From positions 224,275-288,274 of the forward strand of contig NW_005178601.1 in assembly GCF_000350225.1 (NCBI RefSeq): a DNA stretch of 64,000 nucleotides, in the 5' to 3' direction. The translations under genes were made by a program, and so were the position numbers. This DNA comes from Chondrus crispus (taxonomy: Eukaryota > Rhodophyta > Florideophyceae > Gigartinales > Gigartinaceae). Positions 1 to 11,005 of the stretch are shown here, in pieces. Numbering within the stretch: the stretch's first letter is position 1; each line of letters opens with the position of its first letter. The notes below the pieces were generated by a model. The model worked only from the letters and a program-made list of their open reading frames with translations. It did no database searches and was not told the origin of the DNA.

Positions 1-401
1 GGACTTTGCGTTGTTGGAAATAGAGAGATGCCAAGTTGTTCATTGTGCAAGAATATATTCTGTCATGTCTGGATGTAGATTAGTAAGGTGTGAAACGATT
101 GCATGCATAGGGCCATGGTTTACAGTCACTCGAAATGTGTAGAAACTGTTGTGCACTGATAGTCAATAGTCAATTCGTAAGGTGGAAATAGAACAGTGTG
201 GACGGGCCAGAAGAGGACCGCGCTTGGTCGCGCATATGGTGAGTACGGTTTACCAGGTGCCAAAGTAATGGGATAGTGTAACACTCAAAGTGTCTAAGTA
301 TCGCCGAAAGACGGCTCCAAGCAAACCTCGGCACCAACTCCTTCACTCACACACATCAATCTGCCCTCCTTCTTGCCCTTGCCCCTCCGAACCTACCATT
401 A
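1..401 (+). repeat. R2 repeat, right-hand part, cut by window edge
   Basis: This is nearly identical to 19735-20134 and similar to 50190-50597, and it matches the reverse complement of about 42112-42638. The right end always reads through a pyrimidine-rich tract to CCTACCATTA. It contains spaced copies of a TAGTAAGGT-type decamer and a TATA-like stretch near 295 followed by a pyrimidine-rich leader, so it resembles a promoter-bearing terminal piece of a non-autonomous element. No coding capacity is seen. The left part lies outside the window. Confidence 0.75.
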
Positions 402-622
402 GTGTAGCCCTATAACGTTTAGGGCCAAATGCAAATTTTTGGCATTTATGCAAATTTGCATAACCCTCCAAAAGTCCACTTTCGTCCCCAGAACCCCAAA
501 ATCTGAGAATTTACACGTGTCATGTGGTGATATGGGGTGAGGGTCCGGACCGTCGAGTCATGTGCACGTGTCGCTCGATTTTGCACTTTCCACATAACAG
601 CATGTGGTCGCACATTTTCAAT
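402..622 (+). repeat. R3 repeat block
   Basis: About 220 bp that recurs as a reverse complement at 18885-19110 and directly at 45297-45500. In those two places it is joined to R2 as one unit; here it abuts the R2 end directly. Marks include an ATGCAAATTTGCAT palindrome and a run reading GTGATATGGGGTGAGGGTCC. Its right end lies exactly where copia integrase coding resumes, so it interrupts that gene. No ORF of its own. Confidence 0.7.
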
Positions 623-3240
623 AAGGGGGAGAGTACATGTCGACGGAATTCAAGTCGCATTTAGATTTAAACAGTACGCGGCACCAACTCACAACGGCGT
701 TCACCCGTGAACAAAACGGTGTTGCTGAACGTTTAAATCGAACTTTGATTGATCTTGTCTGCTCTATGCTTTCTCATAAACAGGTCAGTAAGCGATTCTG
801 AACCGAGGCTCTTGCCACTTCGGTATATGTACGCAATCGAGTTACTTCACGCGCTTTGCCCGTTAATACAACCCCGCACCACATTTGGATGAATTCCACT
901 CCAAATGTTGGCCATTTGAGAGTATTTGGGTCAAAGTGTTGGTATACATTACCCATATTAGAGCTCCATAAGCTGGACTTGCGATCGCGTGAAGCGATGT
1001 TTCTTGGGTACTCGCAATGCAGTAAGGCATACAAACTTTGGGACGGAGGGTTGAATAAAGTTGTTGTGTCACGGGATATCAAGTTTGATGAATCGACATG
1101 TAGGATGCATGAAATTCCTGGACACGAAAGTGATTCAATCAACTCTGATGTTGACGTTGTATTGCTCGGTGGCGACAATGGGAATACAGCTGATACCCCA
1201 AATACGGATGAGGTTGGTTGTGAAGAGGACGATGTTGTAATTCTACGACCACATGCTGATATGCATGACACACAACGACAGGTATGACACATGTAAAAGC
1301 AAAAACACTTCACGTGACGAGCTGAGCAAGTTTGATTTTCAACGTGTACACGTGTGATTTCTGTACACGGATGCACTCTACAGTACTGCAGGAGCAAGTT
1401 TAGTTTTCAACGTGTACACGTGTGAAATATGTACACGGTTGCGGTGTACAGTACAATCTGAGCATGTTTCATTTTCTCCGCCCGACACGTGTATGACCTG
1501 GACACATGTCCTCATTACACTGTCAGACGCGTACAGTACGCCTGCAGTCTTACAGACAAAGTATAGAACCTTGGTGGCGGGTGCCTGGCACGTGCCAAAG
1601 GTTTACAGCGTCCATGGAGTGCAGCACGGGTACAGCAGGACACAAAGATACCGTTGCGCGAGTTTTGAATTCGTAATGCAAAATGTGCACTGTTGTAATT
1701 GACAGTGAACAGGACCTCACGAGAGATTCAGATTCATAAGGCAACGTGTGCTCTGTAAACAGTCCTTGCAGGATTGATTTGAATTCGTAAGGCAACGTGT
1801 GAGCTGTAAACGTGCCTTACGAATTTGTGCCACGCTGGATTTGGAATAGTAAGGGAATTTGTGCTTTGCTGTGCTTTGTTGTACTGCCTTACTAATTTCT
1901 CCGTCATGACAGTGCTAATTCGTAAGGCGGTTTTCTGTTCTGTTTGTTGGGCCATCGCCAGTTTGGCTGAGTAGCAAGACGGGCACATGTGTTAGAGCCA
2001 ATGCATTTGTAGTATGTGTGTCGTAGTCTTTGGTATTAGAGTTCTAGAAGATTGCAGAAGTGTATAAGTAGCGCCAGAAGTTGGCGACTCGAAGTAATTC
2101 GATACCCAATCCTTCAACTTCACTTCATCAACCGTCCTTCGATTTCCCTTTGCCCCGCTGACCTTCCAGTGGATGAAGTTTCGGAGGAGGTTCTTGAAAA
2201 CGATGGGGCTCATTCTGTAAGTGAGAATGATGAAGATGAAGATGATGTACCAACTGCCGTCGAAACTCCGAATGTCACCCCTCCAACTCCGACTCCAGCC
2301 GTGCGAAGATCGTCTCGAGTCAGCAGACCTCCCGGATCATGGTGGAGGAGCAACTTTGCAGCTGCTCTTCTGTCACATGCGCATGTCGCTATTGAAGGTC
2401 CCAAGATTTGTAACCAGGCAACCAACGGTTCTAGAGCTGCATTTTGGCAGACCGGCATTGACAAAGAACTTGCCTCGCAGACCAAGAATCGGACTTGGAA
2501 ACTTGTTCCTCGATCTGAGGCGTCAAACATCTTGACATCTCGATGGGTTTTCAATGTCAAGCAACTGCCTGATGCAAATGGCAATATAGTTGAAAGTGCA
2601 AAAGCCAGACTTGTTGCTCGTGGATTCCAGCAAGTGCAAGGTCTTGACTATACTGAGACATATGCCCCTGTCATAAAGTTTACGACTATTCGTCTACTTC
2701 TTGCCTTAGTTGCTCATTACGACCTCGAACTTCATCAAATGGATGTCTTGACTGCGTTTGTGAACGGCGACTTGGATGAAGGCATCTACATGGAGCAACC
2801 CGAAGGGTGCATTGACAAAAGCAAAATTGATCACGTGTGCAAACTTTTGAAAGCACTTTACGGTCTTAAACAAGCACATCGTCAATGGCATGCCAAAGTG
2901 GATGATTTCTTAATTGGTGATTTGGGATTCGACACTTCGCGTAGTGATCCTTGCCTCTACATTAAACGCATCGGTAACACTATCATGTTGATTGCACTTT
3001 ATGTCGATGACTTGTTACTCGCCGGTAGTGATATCGATGCCATCAAATGGATGAAGGGGGAGCTTAACAAACGGTTTGAGATGAAAGACCTTGGTGAAGC
3101 AAAAGTCTGCATTGGTCTTGAAATTCAAAGGGATCGCACCGCCAAGACATTGAGTCTCACTCAAACTAAGTATGCATCAAAAGTGCTTGAGCGTTTTAGG
3201 ATGGCGACATGTAATCCATGTCTGACTCCCAAATCAGAAA
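623..3240 (+). mobile_element. Ty1/copia fragment C1 (integrase plus reverse transcriptase)
   Basis: Copia order is visible: the end of the integrase core with NGVAERLNRTL near 720-760, the post-integrase block with HLRVFGSKCWY near 915-950, an acidic linker, then the reverse transcriptase from about 2480 with KARLVARGFQQVQG, ALYGLKQAH and the catalytic YVDDLLLAG near 3000. An R1 repeat sits inside the acidic linker. Gag, protease, the RNase H end and both LTRs are missing, so this is a broken fossil with several breaks besides the insertion. C2 at 50598-51775 is the same family. The right end meets CACTA sequence near 3240. Confidence 0.85.
1235..2168 (+). repeat. R1 repeat, copy 1, inserted in copia C1
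   Basis: About 934 bp that separates copia sequence found contiguous in C2 (around 50625), so it is an insertion. It starts TTGTAATTCTACG and ends CCGCTGACCTTCCA; the same ends bound copy 2 (45774-46711), and copy 3 (47467-48173, reversed) shares the right end. Inside are three modules of about 68 bp (1322-1510) carrying ACACGTGT palindromes, then a series of ATTCGTAAGGC-type decamers (1670-1940) in both orientations, then a TATA-like site near 2064 and a pyrimidine-rich tail. It has no coding capacity. The start and end resemble those of R3/R2, suggesting one superfamily. A 4-bp GATG may be duplicated at the ends, but this is not consistent between copies. Confidence 0.75.
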
Positions 3241-3329
3241 GTAACTGGGTCATTTTCACACCAAACTCATCCGTACATTTTTGGACAGACGACGGACGAC
3301 ACGGATGACACAGTACCATTTCGCTAAAT

Positions 3330-5637
3330 TCAGGTAGACTGGAGGCTATGCAACAAAGCCTCTCCATCGGGGAGTCTGGGAACTTCGTCTCTTCCAATCT
3401 GCATTTTTATCTTGTGGCTGATGTGGGACTGCCGGAATTTCCAGTGCTCTAAGACGGACTCTGCCGCTTTGTTTCTTGCATTCAGACCATGCACAGTCTC
3501 TCCAATGAATCTTTCCGTTGCGAACTGTGACACATTCAATGGAGGGCCGCAGTTTCGAACAGAACCGGCAAGATGCAGAATGTAATGGAGAGTCATCTTG
3601 CAGACGTTTAGTTGCTCCGGTAACCCTTCGTAGAATGTATCCTCGTAGAACTTGTAGAAAATTTGAGCCGTCTTTGGAAGACGGTTCACATTGCTGTTAG
3701 TTGACGACGGCCACCCACACATGTCAACTATCTGCACGAACCAGTGCCACCCCTCCATGATGTGCTGAGGTAGCTCCCCATCGAACACTACCATTGAGAA
3801 CTGGTGGACAAAAAACTCCACTCGTCAGCTTTGAAGAGCCTTCGCCGATTCAGGGGTTGTGGGTTTCTTGACTGCGAAGAAATCCCAGCCCCAAACGAAG
3901 TCAAAACTTTGTTAATGGCCTTCTCTTGGCAGCGGCATATATACTGTCTTTGGAACAAAAGGTTCACAAAGTCGCTACACACGTTGATGAGCAACAAATG
4001 CATATAGTCCAAGGGAACACTCCGATACGGAATCAAGGTCGAGCGATGAAAATGGCAGATCTTCTAATGATACCACAGTATTTGCACTTCTCCTCTCTGG
4101 ACTTAACAGCACCTCTTTGTTTCGATTGTCTCAAGTCTTCAATTTCCGCGATTGCCTTTTCCGTTTCCTCGACTATGCGCATTTTTGGTGCACAGACATC
4201 AAAGTTAGTCTCTTTTCTCCCGTCTTCGAACAACGTGAAGCTCGGAAAGTAAGGGTATGTCCCTCAAACTGCATGAAATGAACTGTATATGCTGGCAGAC
4301 CATTGTGGACTTTGAGCCTACACTGCTATGCAAGAGCTGCAAGGTCACCTTCAATCAGAAGCATGTGGCATCTCACAGTTACTTCGCGACCGTCCCAAAG
4401 AGTGCCATACCTCTGGAAAGATCCTCCATCTCATCCAAGAACGGAGTCAGAAACGAGAGAACATCTTTCGGCTGGTTTGGGCCGGGTATGCATACAATTG
4501 GAAGCATATTCTCCGTTTTAACTCTTTTATCCGGCGGAAGGTTGGCGATCATACACACGAATGGCCACATATTGTATGTTGACGATCTGTATGGCTGTGC
4601 TTCATCTCCAGATAGCACGAGGAAAATGTCGTTCGGTACAGAATCTCTACCCCCAACATCTTCGATGATGTCTCGAAAACCCGACCCCAAGAGAACGTCC
4701 CTGTACCAAATTTCGTCCGTTTGGCCGAGCCTGTCAAGTGCATCATGCAGTAGGGCATATAGTTGCGGTCCGTGATCTAAACTTTGCAGCCTACACTTAA
4801 TTCGACTCCATATTCGCATGTACCCATACTGCTTCACCCTGTCAGTGCAAATATTCTGTGAGCAAGTCTCTAGGCTTCCGTTCGGGAGGACTGACAAATG
4901 TTCGTGACTGTCTCAACACATGTTGTGCTTATCGATTATAATATCGTCAACCTCATACAGCACTTTCGGAACCCTTTTCCAAGTACTGATAGGGACGTTC
5001 TCGAGCTTCAGGAGATCGCTCATGGCTGCATCCGTTACTTTGTGTCTCAGCCAGAAATTGCTGATCCCTTCATGATAGCGAAAGATCAACCCCAGCTTCG
5101 AATCGTTTTTGTATTATGTATTAGAGAGAGGATTGGATTGTGAACTCAAAGATCCGGAGTCATATGAGCGCACGAGTACCCCTCGTTTACTGCTGAACTC
5201 TCGTTGTACAGATTCCCGCTTTCCGCACAAGGAATGACCTGTTCGTGAATATGAATTTCATCGTTGCTGTCAAGGAATTCTTGCAAGTGACTCACGCCTG
5301 GTGTAAAGCTTTCATTGATGTCGCTGCTGATTGAAATACGTTCTCCTTCCAGGCGAAGATCGGCTTTGACATGCGACGTAACGGAAGGCATAGTTGCATT
5401 GTTAATGTTCGGCGAATCATTAATCCACTGGTCCGGCGGGATAATGCTATTCTCCGAAAAAAAGCATGAGTCGCGTTGTAAATAGGTCTCATTTCGCAGT
5501 GAGGCGTCGTATCTGTTAGCACAAGCCCCTGGGCCATTCAAATTCACATCGTCGTTCAAACCGACGCCATTTCCTTCGAAATGTGATTCAGTCTCAGCAC
5601 TAGCAGGGCTGGTTTGAGAACATGAGAGGTTGATCAA
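3330..5637 (-). pseudogene. CACTA (EnSpm) Tnp2-type transposase, decayed
   Basis: Minus-strand pieces follow the order of the Tnp2 transposase family of CACTA elements. An N-terminal part (4898-5637) includes FRYHEGISNFW and LENVPISTWKRVPK. A catalytic-core block (4379-4897) has LVLSGDEAQPYRSS, NLPPDKR and IPGPNQPKDVLSFL. A VPLDYMHLLL block lies at 3990-4020, and a C-terminal part (3330-3821) has HYILHLAGSVRNCGP and ATERFIGE. The blocks lie in different frames with gaps, so the gene carries several frameshifts or has lost intron boundaries. No CACTA terminal repeat is visible at 3240, where it abuts copia C1. The family cuts and pastes DNA using an RNase H-like fold. The family call is firm; the exact limits are not. 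Confidence 0.75.
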
Positions 5638-6189
5638 GGGGGAAAACTTGCTTGGCCTAGTGTTGTACGGTTGCGGAAAAGGCAGAACACAATTGGACTC
5701 GTGCCGACCTTCGGCTCGAAACCATCTTCGGCAATTTTTTGTGCTTCAGAGATGTGACTTTCGCCCTTGGGCGGCCTCCGCACTTGCACTTGTAGATTGC
5801 AGGGCAGAGGAAAAGTTTGCGTGCGGAAGGCAGAGGCGGCCTGACAGAAGAGAGAATTGAAGTCATCAGGGCGCAGAGTTGGCATGCATGTGCGTTAAGA
5901 CTTTGATGCAGATTATCTCCGTCTCGATGCAAAGTCATGGTATGCATACAAGTCAAGAAACGGGAACAGGGAGGATAAGCGAAATGTCCTGTTCTCTGAG
6001 CTTACGTGGACGCCAACGAAAAGTTCAGATGAGATGAAACGAAAATGTGAGCAAACATGAGGCATAGATGAAACGTAAGTGGTGTATACAGACAGACAAT
6101 AAAGGATTCGTTGTAACAGATTTCGAGCTCTCGTACCGCTTGCGCAATTTTTTTGAGCCTCACCATTCTATGAAATGTCCAACATCAAC
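5638..6189. other. Spacer upstream of the CACTA transposase
   Basis: Between two oppositely oriented decayed genes. The minus strand at 5657-5956 holds a short open stretch with CKCGGRP and a few spaced cysteines that may be the transposase N-terminus or a first exon. The rest shows no recognisable domain, repeat or RNA gene. Confidence 0.4.
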
Positions 6190-6962
6190 ACAGTAATTTG
6201 AAAGCTTGATCAGATTGATAACAGGTTGCGTCAACTTGTTGGTGAGAACCAAGAACTGAAAAAGCAGTCAGAAAACTGGACACAGATATTCAAGATTTGA
6301 AACGGTCCCCTCCTCTGCTGCCGGTTGAAACTGATCCGAATGGAACTTCCCACAGGTTCTCTGTGTTCAAAGGTGTGACACTGTCAACCAATACTGGTCG
6401 ATCGTCGAAAGATTCATCGTTTCTATCCCTTGGGAAAGAGTTAAAAACCGCAATTGATACATACAACGAAGGCATGGAAGACTAAACTCGCAAGATTCCC
6501 CAGATATGTCAGACACCCAACTTTTTTTCGTGCATGGTCATGAAAACCGCGGAAAGAATCATTGCGACGTGCAAGATTTTTGGATGTCACATGAAAACTT
6601 TAACCTACCAAGAAATGAAGGCAGTGTACCACAACGATCTGCAAAAATTCCAACAAGCCCACGAATCAAACATTCGAAAACTTGTGCGGCTGCATCCGGT
6701 ACTCTCAGTAGCAGAGGGTAACTGGGGTGCAGATGTTGCGATTAAACGCCATCTAATCGTATTGAAAGAAGATGCGAAGAATATTTAACAGAGAGAAAGG
6801 TTGAATGAAAACCATGAGAGTATGAATACCGAAATCCCAAAGTCATTGCGCACTGAGCATGTACGAAGCAAACTGAAGAACAGAAAGGAGATAATTAAAA
6901 GGGAAAGAGATAGCGATATAGACCGCGATGAAGACAAAGAGTGGAACCACCATACGTCAAGA
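6190..6962 (+). pseudogene. Decayed coiled-coil gene, left part (split by G1)
   Basis: Short plus-strand coding pieces in changing frames: a charged heptad-like run with QLVGENQELKKQ (6215-6300), a segment with FSVFKGVTLS (6355-6485), a helical block with YQEMKAVYHNDLQKF and NWGADVAIKRHL (6540-6788), and a basic/acidic tail from 6801. The tail runs into the G1 insertion at 6962 and continues in the same frame at 18639. It is divergent from the CACTA transposase, which would suit the second gene of a CACTA element, but I do not recognise a TNPA-type DNA-binding domain. It contains several stops and frameshifts. It could instead be a host gene remnant. Confidence 0.4.
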
Positions 6963-7662
6963 TGTCGTGCACTGAGGGGGAAGGGTGGGATCCCCCTTTG
7001 GCAGAGCGCGCGCGTTCGGGGGCGCGTGTAGGGGGTTATCGGGAGACCACCCGTAAGGGACCGGTACGGGGCCGGGCGCGAAGCGCAGTAGGGAAAGTAA
7101 GGGAAAAAGTGGAAAAACAGAGCCCAGGAGGGGCGGAGCGGTAGGGACAGCTGTCGCGCGAAGAGTCGAGCGTGGCGGGACGACGCGCGCGGTAGAGGCA
7201 GGAGGGAATCGGGACGTAGATGGCTCGCGGGGTACCGTCGTGGGACGGGGACCGACGCGAGGCTACGACTCCGTTCCAGAAACCCGAGTTGTAGACCCAA
7301 AGCTTCGTGAGGATTTACTTAGGGTCGGACGTCGGCTATATACTAGCCGACGTCCGGGCGATAATTAATTAAACTAAAATTACTAAATTGGACGACGGCG
7401 GCGATGGCCGGAGAAACTTTTCTTGGGGAGATATGACAAGCACTACACGTGGGGAATGACACGATTAACGTGAGGAATAACACGGTTACACGTGGATAGA
7501 ACTGTCAGTATGTCGACAGGGCTCCATGGAGCTTACACCCGGACACGAGCGGGGGTTTGGATACACGGTTACACGTGGTACATACCTCACTTATGATAGT
7601 GAGGCATTCCGCGTGTGCTACAGTACAGCACCGCGATTACGCGGGGCAGTCAGTGCTCTACA
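6963..7662 (-). repeat. G1 3' LTR (700 bp)
   Basis: Near-identical to 17939-18638. The terminal inverted dinucleotides TG/CA are intact. It carries a 13-bp perfect inverted repeat (7326-7338 and 7344-7356) whose 5-base loop is TATAC, and repeated ACACGTGG or related sites at about 7440-7580. It adjoins the antisense ORF, which begins 184 bp away, so this LTR is placed to supply an outward promoter for it. Confidence 0.92.
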
Positions 7663-7845
7663 TAGCCCCCATCTTAGAATAAAGCGTCCGCGCGAACGGT
7701 AATTTCCGCGAAAATTTGAGGAACTGAAGATTCCGGACACCCTCCCACCGTCCTGACACGCTGTAGGGGTAGGTTTCGACGAGGCCCACCGAGAAGCCAA
7801 CGGGGGAAGCGTCTCGAGATTTGTCCTGCAGCAGCACCGTCCGAG

Positions 7846-9523
7846 ATGGCGGAGTTCGGGTACCCGTTTGGGGGAGAAACCGCCTCGAGGGGCGACGGAT
7901 GGCCTCGTCCGCGCGAGATGTGGGGTCGCAACATGTATGACGACGCGCTCCTCTTCGAGAGGGCACCGTTCATGTCCGCGGACGGTTTACGCGACGCGGA
8001 GGTAGTGCGGAGCTATGCGACCGCGACGGGTGAACTCCCCGGGGGGCTCAGCTTATCAGCTGTGATGTCCCGGGACTTCACACACCGTTTGGTGGTGGAG
8101 CCGGAGTTATTACGGCCAGGGTACCGGCGGGTGAGCACTGCGGCCAAGGTGGCTTTCGTGGAACTAGTACGGCAGAGAATTCGCCGGACGCCGTGTAATC
8201 GGCTGCTTCCCCGATTATGGGATATGGACACTTGGGCATACCGCAGTGATGCCGATCGTGGTTATGTCGCTAATTTAAAGCGGATTTTGGACAATCTCTC
8301 CCCAAGGGAGGAAGTCCCCTCAGTGTCGCTCTTGGCTTGGAGGGAAGCGATCCTCCCTCCAGGGTTCGAAGACCGTCCGGAGCGACTGAGTGACCCCTGG
8401 ATGCACGGCAAGTTGAAGTTTGAACGACGCATGCGTATCCGAATGGGGGTGTTTGTCGCTTACGAATGGGTGGAAATTACCACCTTCGAGCGGGACGTGC
8501 TCAGCACGCGGTACCCGGAGGTACCCGCGTGGTTTGCCCAGTATGAAGTCCCTGCGGACTTCATAGCTGAAGTGCCACCGTGTTTGGTGTATTATGGACT
8601 GAGGATCATGGACGATCCTCAGTTCTCCCGCTGGATGATATTTTTGAGCGAGTGGCTCGCCATCGTTGCCAAGCGCTTCCTATGGGCGGCCTGCGACGGG
8701 CGGTTGTACGTCCTCCCCCCACGCGGTGGTGGAGTGGCTCCCTCGGTTGGACCTATCCCACGTCCTCGCCGGAGTGGCGCGGCACGAACGCGTACAGAGC
8801 CTGCTCGACGTCCACGAGGCCATCGACTGGCCTCGTGTGCCGTATACTCAGGGGCACCATTTCGATAACCCCCGCGCGCGTCAGTACTCGCCGGGGCGGA
8901 GGCACGACTCTGGCAATCCTCAGAGCGGAAATTGGGTACGGCTCGAAGCCGGTACGTTCACTCTTGCACAGCCCGAATACTTGAGGGAGGCAGAGGGGCT
9001 CGACGCCGGAGAGAGTGGCGAGGCGGGACGCGTTCGGAGGCGCGAGGATGTCCCGGGTGAGGAGCCCGGTGTGGCACGCGTGCGGAGACGCGGGGTTGGA
9101 TTCCCGAAAGCAGCCGGTATCGGACGCGATCAGGGACTGGTCACCATCTCTGCGGCGGTGGACGTGACCATGGACGGCGTGGGAGAGCCGGGTGCTTCGC
9201 CGGTCGAGGCGGCTGAGCGTCCCGGCCCGACATCGATGTCGGACGCGGAGTTGCGCGTGCTGCTCAGCAACCCCCGCCTGAGAGAGAAGGTAAGACGCCT
9301 TGTCACTGAGGAGGCGTCGGGCGAGGAGGCGGGGGTAGCCGCGCCCTTCATCGCCTCCGAAGGGGCAGCGGGGGTTCCCGCTCCACCCGGAGGACTCGAG
9401 GGCGTGGTCGCTGTAGCAGTGGCTGAAGGGGCGACGGAAGTGTCGGGGTCGACGACGACGGGCGCGGTGGACGCGGTGCCGGAAGAGGCTCTCGTTGACT
9501 ACGAGGAGGAAGGGGACCCGTGA
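7846..9523 (+). pseudogene. G1 antisense ORF region (opposite strand to gag-pol)
   Basis: A long GC-rich coding region starting at an ATG at 7846, 184 bp inside the 3' LTR, reading toward pol on the opposite strand. The N-terminal two thirds has a globular composition rich in W, Y, R and L with blocks such as DMDTWAYRSDADRGYV and EVPPCLVYYGLRI. The C-terminal part is Ala/Gly/Glu/Val-rich and ends in an acidic DYEEEGDP tail. I recognise no known domain. It matches, weakly but in the same order, the antisense protein of G2. It lies within an LTR element that is broken here, about once. Antisense ORFs in this position are known in some plant Ty3/gypsy lineages (Tat group); their function is unknown. 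Confidence 0.6.
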
Positions 9524-9881
9524 GGCCGAGGCTTCCTTTAAGGAGGCCCGGTGGTGTGCCTCGTCCGATAGACAATGAATAAATTGCATCACTTGTGCTT
9601 CCTCGCGCGCGGTACGTAGGGGACAGAACCCCCTTGGTCAAAAGTAGGGAGGGGAAGCTTCCCCGTCTAGGTGAGGAGGCGGAACCACGGCAGCCGGTGG
9701 CCGCGCCGTATGCGGCGCGGCAGCCGCAGTCCGCGAGAATAGCTTCCCTCCCTCGGACGGGGGGGGGAACTGGACGCGTCCCGGGGTCGGACCCGGCCTC
9801 TTCTACCGGGGGACCACTGCGGGGGGGTCCCCAGGATATGAGTAGAATAATTCGCCCCCGCCTTTCGGGCAACGCGATACT

Positions 9882-10655
9882 GAGTACGCTAAAAAAGGAG
9901 CGGGGACGGTCTCGTCCAACGAGGAGAACAATTTCCCCACCTCCCAAGGGAGGAGGGTGATGCGCACGCTCTGAAAGCGGTAATTACCTCGGTGACCGAG
10001 GGGAAGAGTGCGCCCCCTTTGCGGGAACAGGGGGTAGCGAGTACGCTATATTAGCGAGGACAGTCTCGTCGAACGAGGGGAACAACTTCTCCACCTCCCA
10101 AGGGAGGAGGGTGATGCGCACGCTCTGAAAGCGGTAATTACCTCGGTGACCGAGTGGAAGAGTGCGCCCCCTTTGCAGGAAGAGGGGGTAGCGAGTACGC
10201 TTTATTAGCGAGAACAGTCTCGTCGAACGAGGGGAACAACTTCTCCACTCCCCAAGGGAGGAGGGTGGCGAGCACGCTCTGAAAGCGGTAATTACCTCGG
10301 TGACCGAGTGGAAGAGTGCGCCCCCTTTGCGGGAAGAGGGGGTAGCGAGTACGCTATATTAGCGAGGGCAGTCTCGTCGAACGAGGGGAACAACTTCTCC
10401 ACCTCCCAAGGGAGGAGGGTGGCGAGCACGCTCTGAAAGCGGTAATTACCTCGGTGACCGAGTGGAAGAGTGCGCCCCCTTTGCGGGAAGAGGGGGTAGC
10501 GAGTACGCTATATTAGCGAGGACAGTCTCGTCGAACGAGGGGAACAACTTCTCCACCTCCCAAGGGAGGGAGGTGGCGAGCACGCTCTGAAAGCGGGGAG
10601 TACCTCGTTGACCGAGTAGAAGAATTCGCCCCCCCTCTGCGGGAAAACGGGTAGC
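9882..10655. repeat. 154-bp tandem array inside G1 (about 5 copies)
   Basis: The palindrome CTCGGTGACCGAG (CTCGTTGACCGAG in the last unit) recurs at 9988, 10142, 10296, 10450 and 10604, an exact 154-bp period. Each unit also holds CCTCCCAAGGGAGG and CTCGTCGAACGAG, which can form hairpins, plus a C5/G5 pair around CCCCCTTTGCGGG. No coding frame runs across it. It lies between the end of pol and the antisense ORF. It may be structured RNA on either strand or simple replication slippage. Confidence 0.85.
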
Positions 10656-11005
10656 GGTCCATCGGGTTGTTCGCGCCGGAGCGCGCGCGGTCGCCGTCCC
10701 ACGAGCGGGGGGTCGGGTGAGTACCCGCCGTACGGCTGGGGAGGAGACACTGCCAACAAAAACCGACGGGACGGGTCGGTGGTCCGTCCTCGTCCGGCAG
10801 GGGAGCTTCCCAAAAAATTAGCGAAAATAACCCACTTCGGAAAAAATCAAAACTCAAAAAATTAAATGTCACAGGTGGGCGGCCGTGGTTGGCTGGCGGA
10901 GTGGCCCCGGAGGCGGTTCGCGCCGACGCGTTAGGCGTTTCCATGGGGCCGTACAGTTGGCCCTCGTACCTCATCAGGGGAGTACAGGGCCGCGCTCTAA
11001 CCCGC
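10656..11005. other. G1 spacer between tandem array and pol end
   Basis: GC-rich sequence with short AT runs near 10820-10865. No domain, repeat or RNA gene is recognised. Confidence 0.4.

Noticed and set aside
1235-2168. R1 as a solo LTR (starts TGTAATTC, ends TTCCA)
   Set aside because: The TG/CA ends fit, but the bases outside do not give the same-length target duplication in the copia and Helitron copies, and no paired copy flanks coding DNA in the window.
3240-3330. CACTA terminal repeat at the copia/CACTA junction
   Set aside because: No CACTA or TAGTG end with a 3-bp duplication could be found; the junction may be a truncation.
8753-9592. Long minus-strand frame opposite the G1 antisense ORF
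   Set aside because: It has the composition of a mirror of the plus-strand frame, no domain and no counterpart in G2.
9882-10655. CRISPR-like array
   Set aside because: The whole 154-bp unit is repeated with no unique spacers, there are no cas genes, and it lies inside a eukaryotic retrotransposon.
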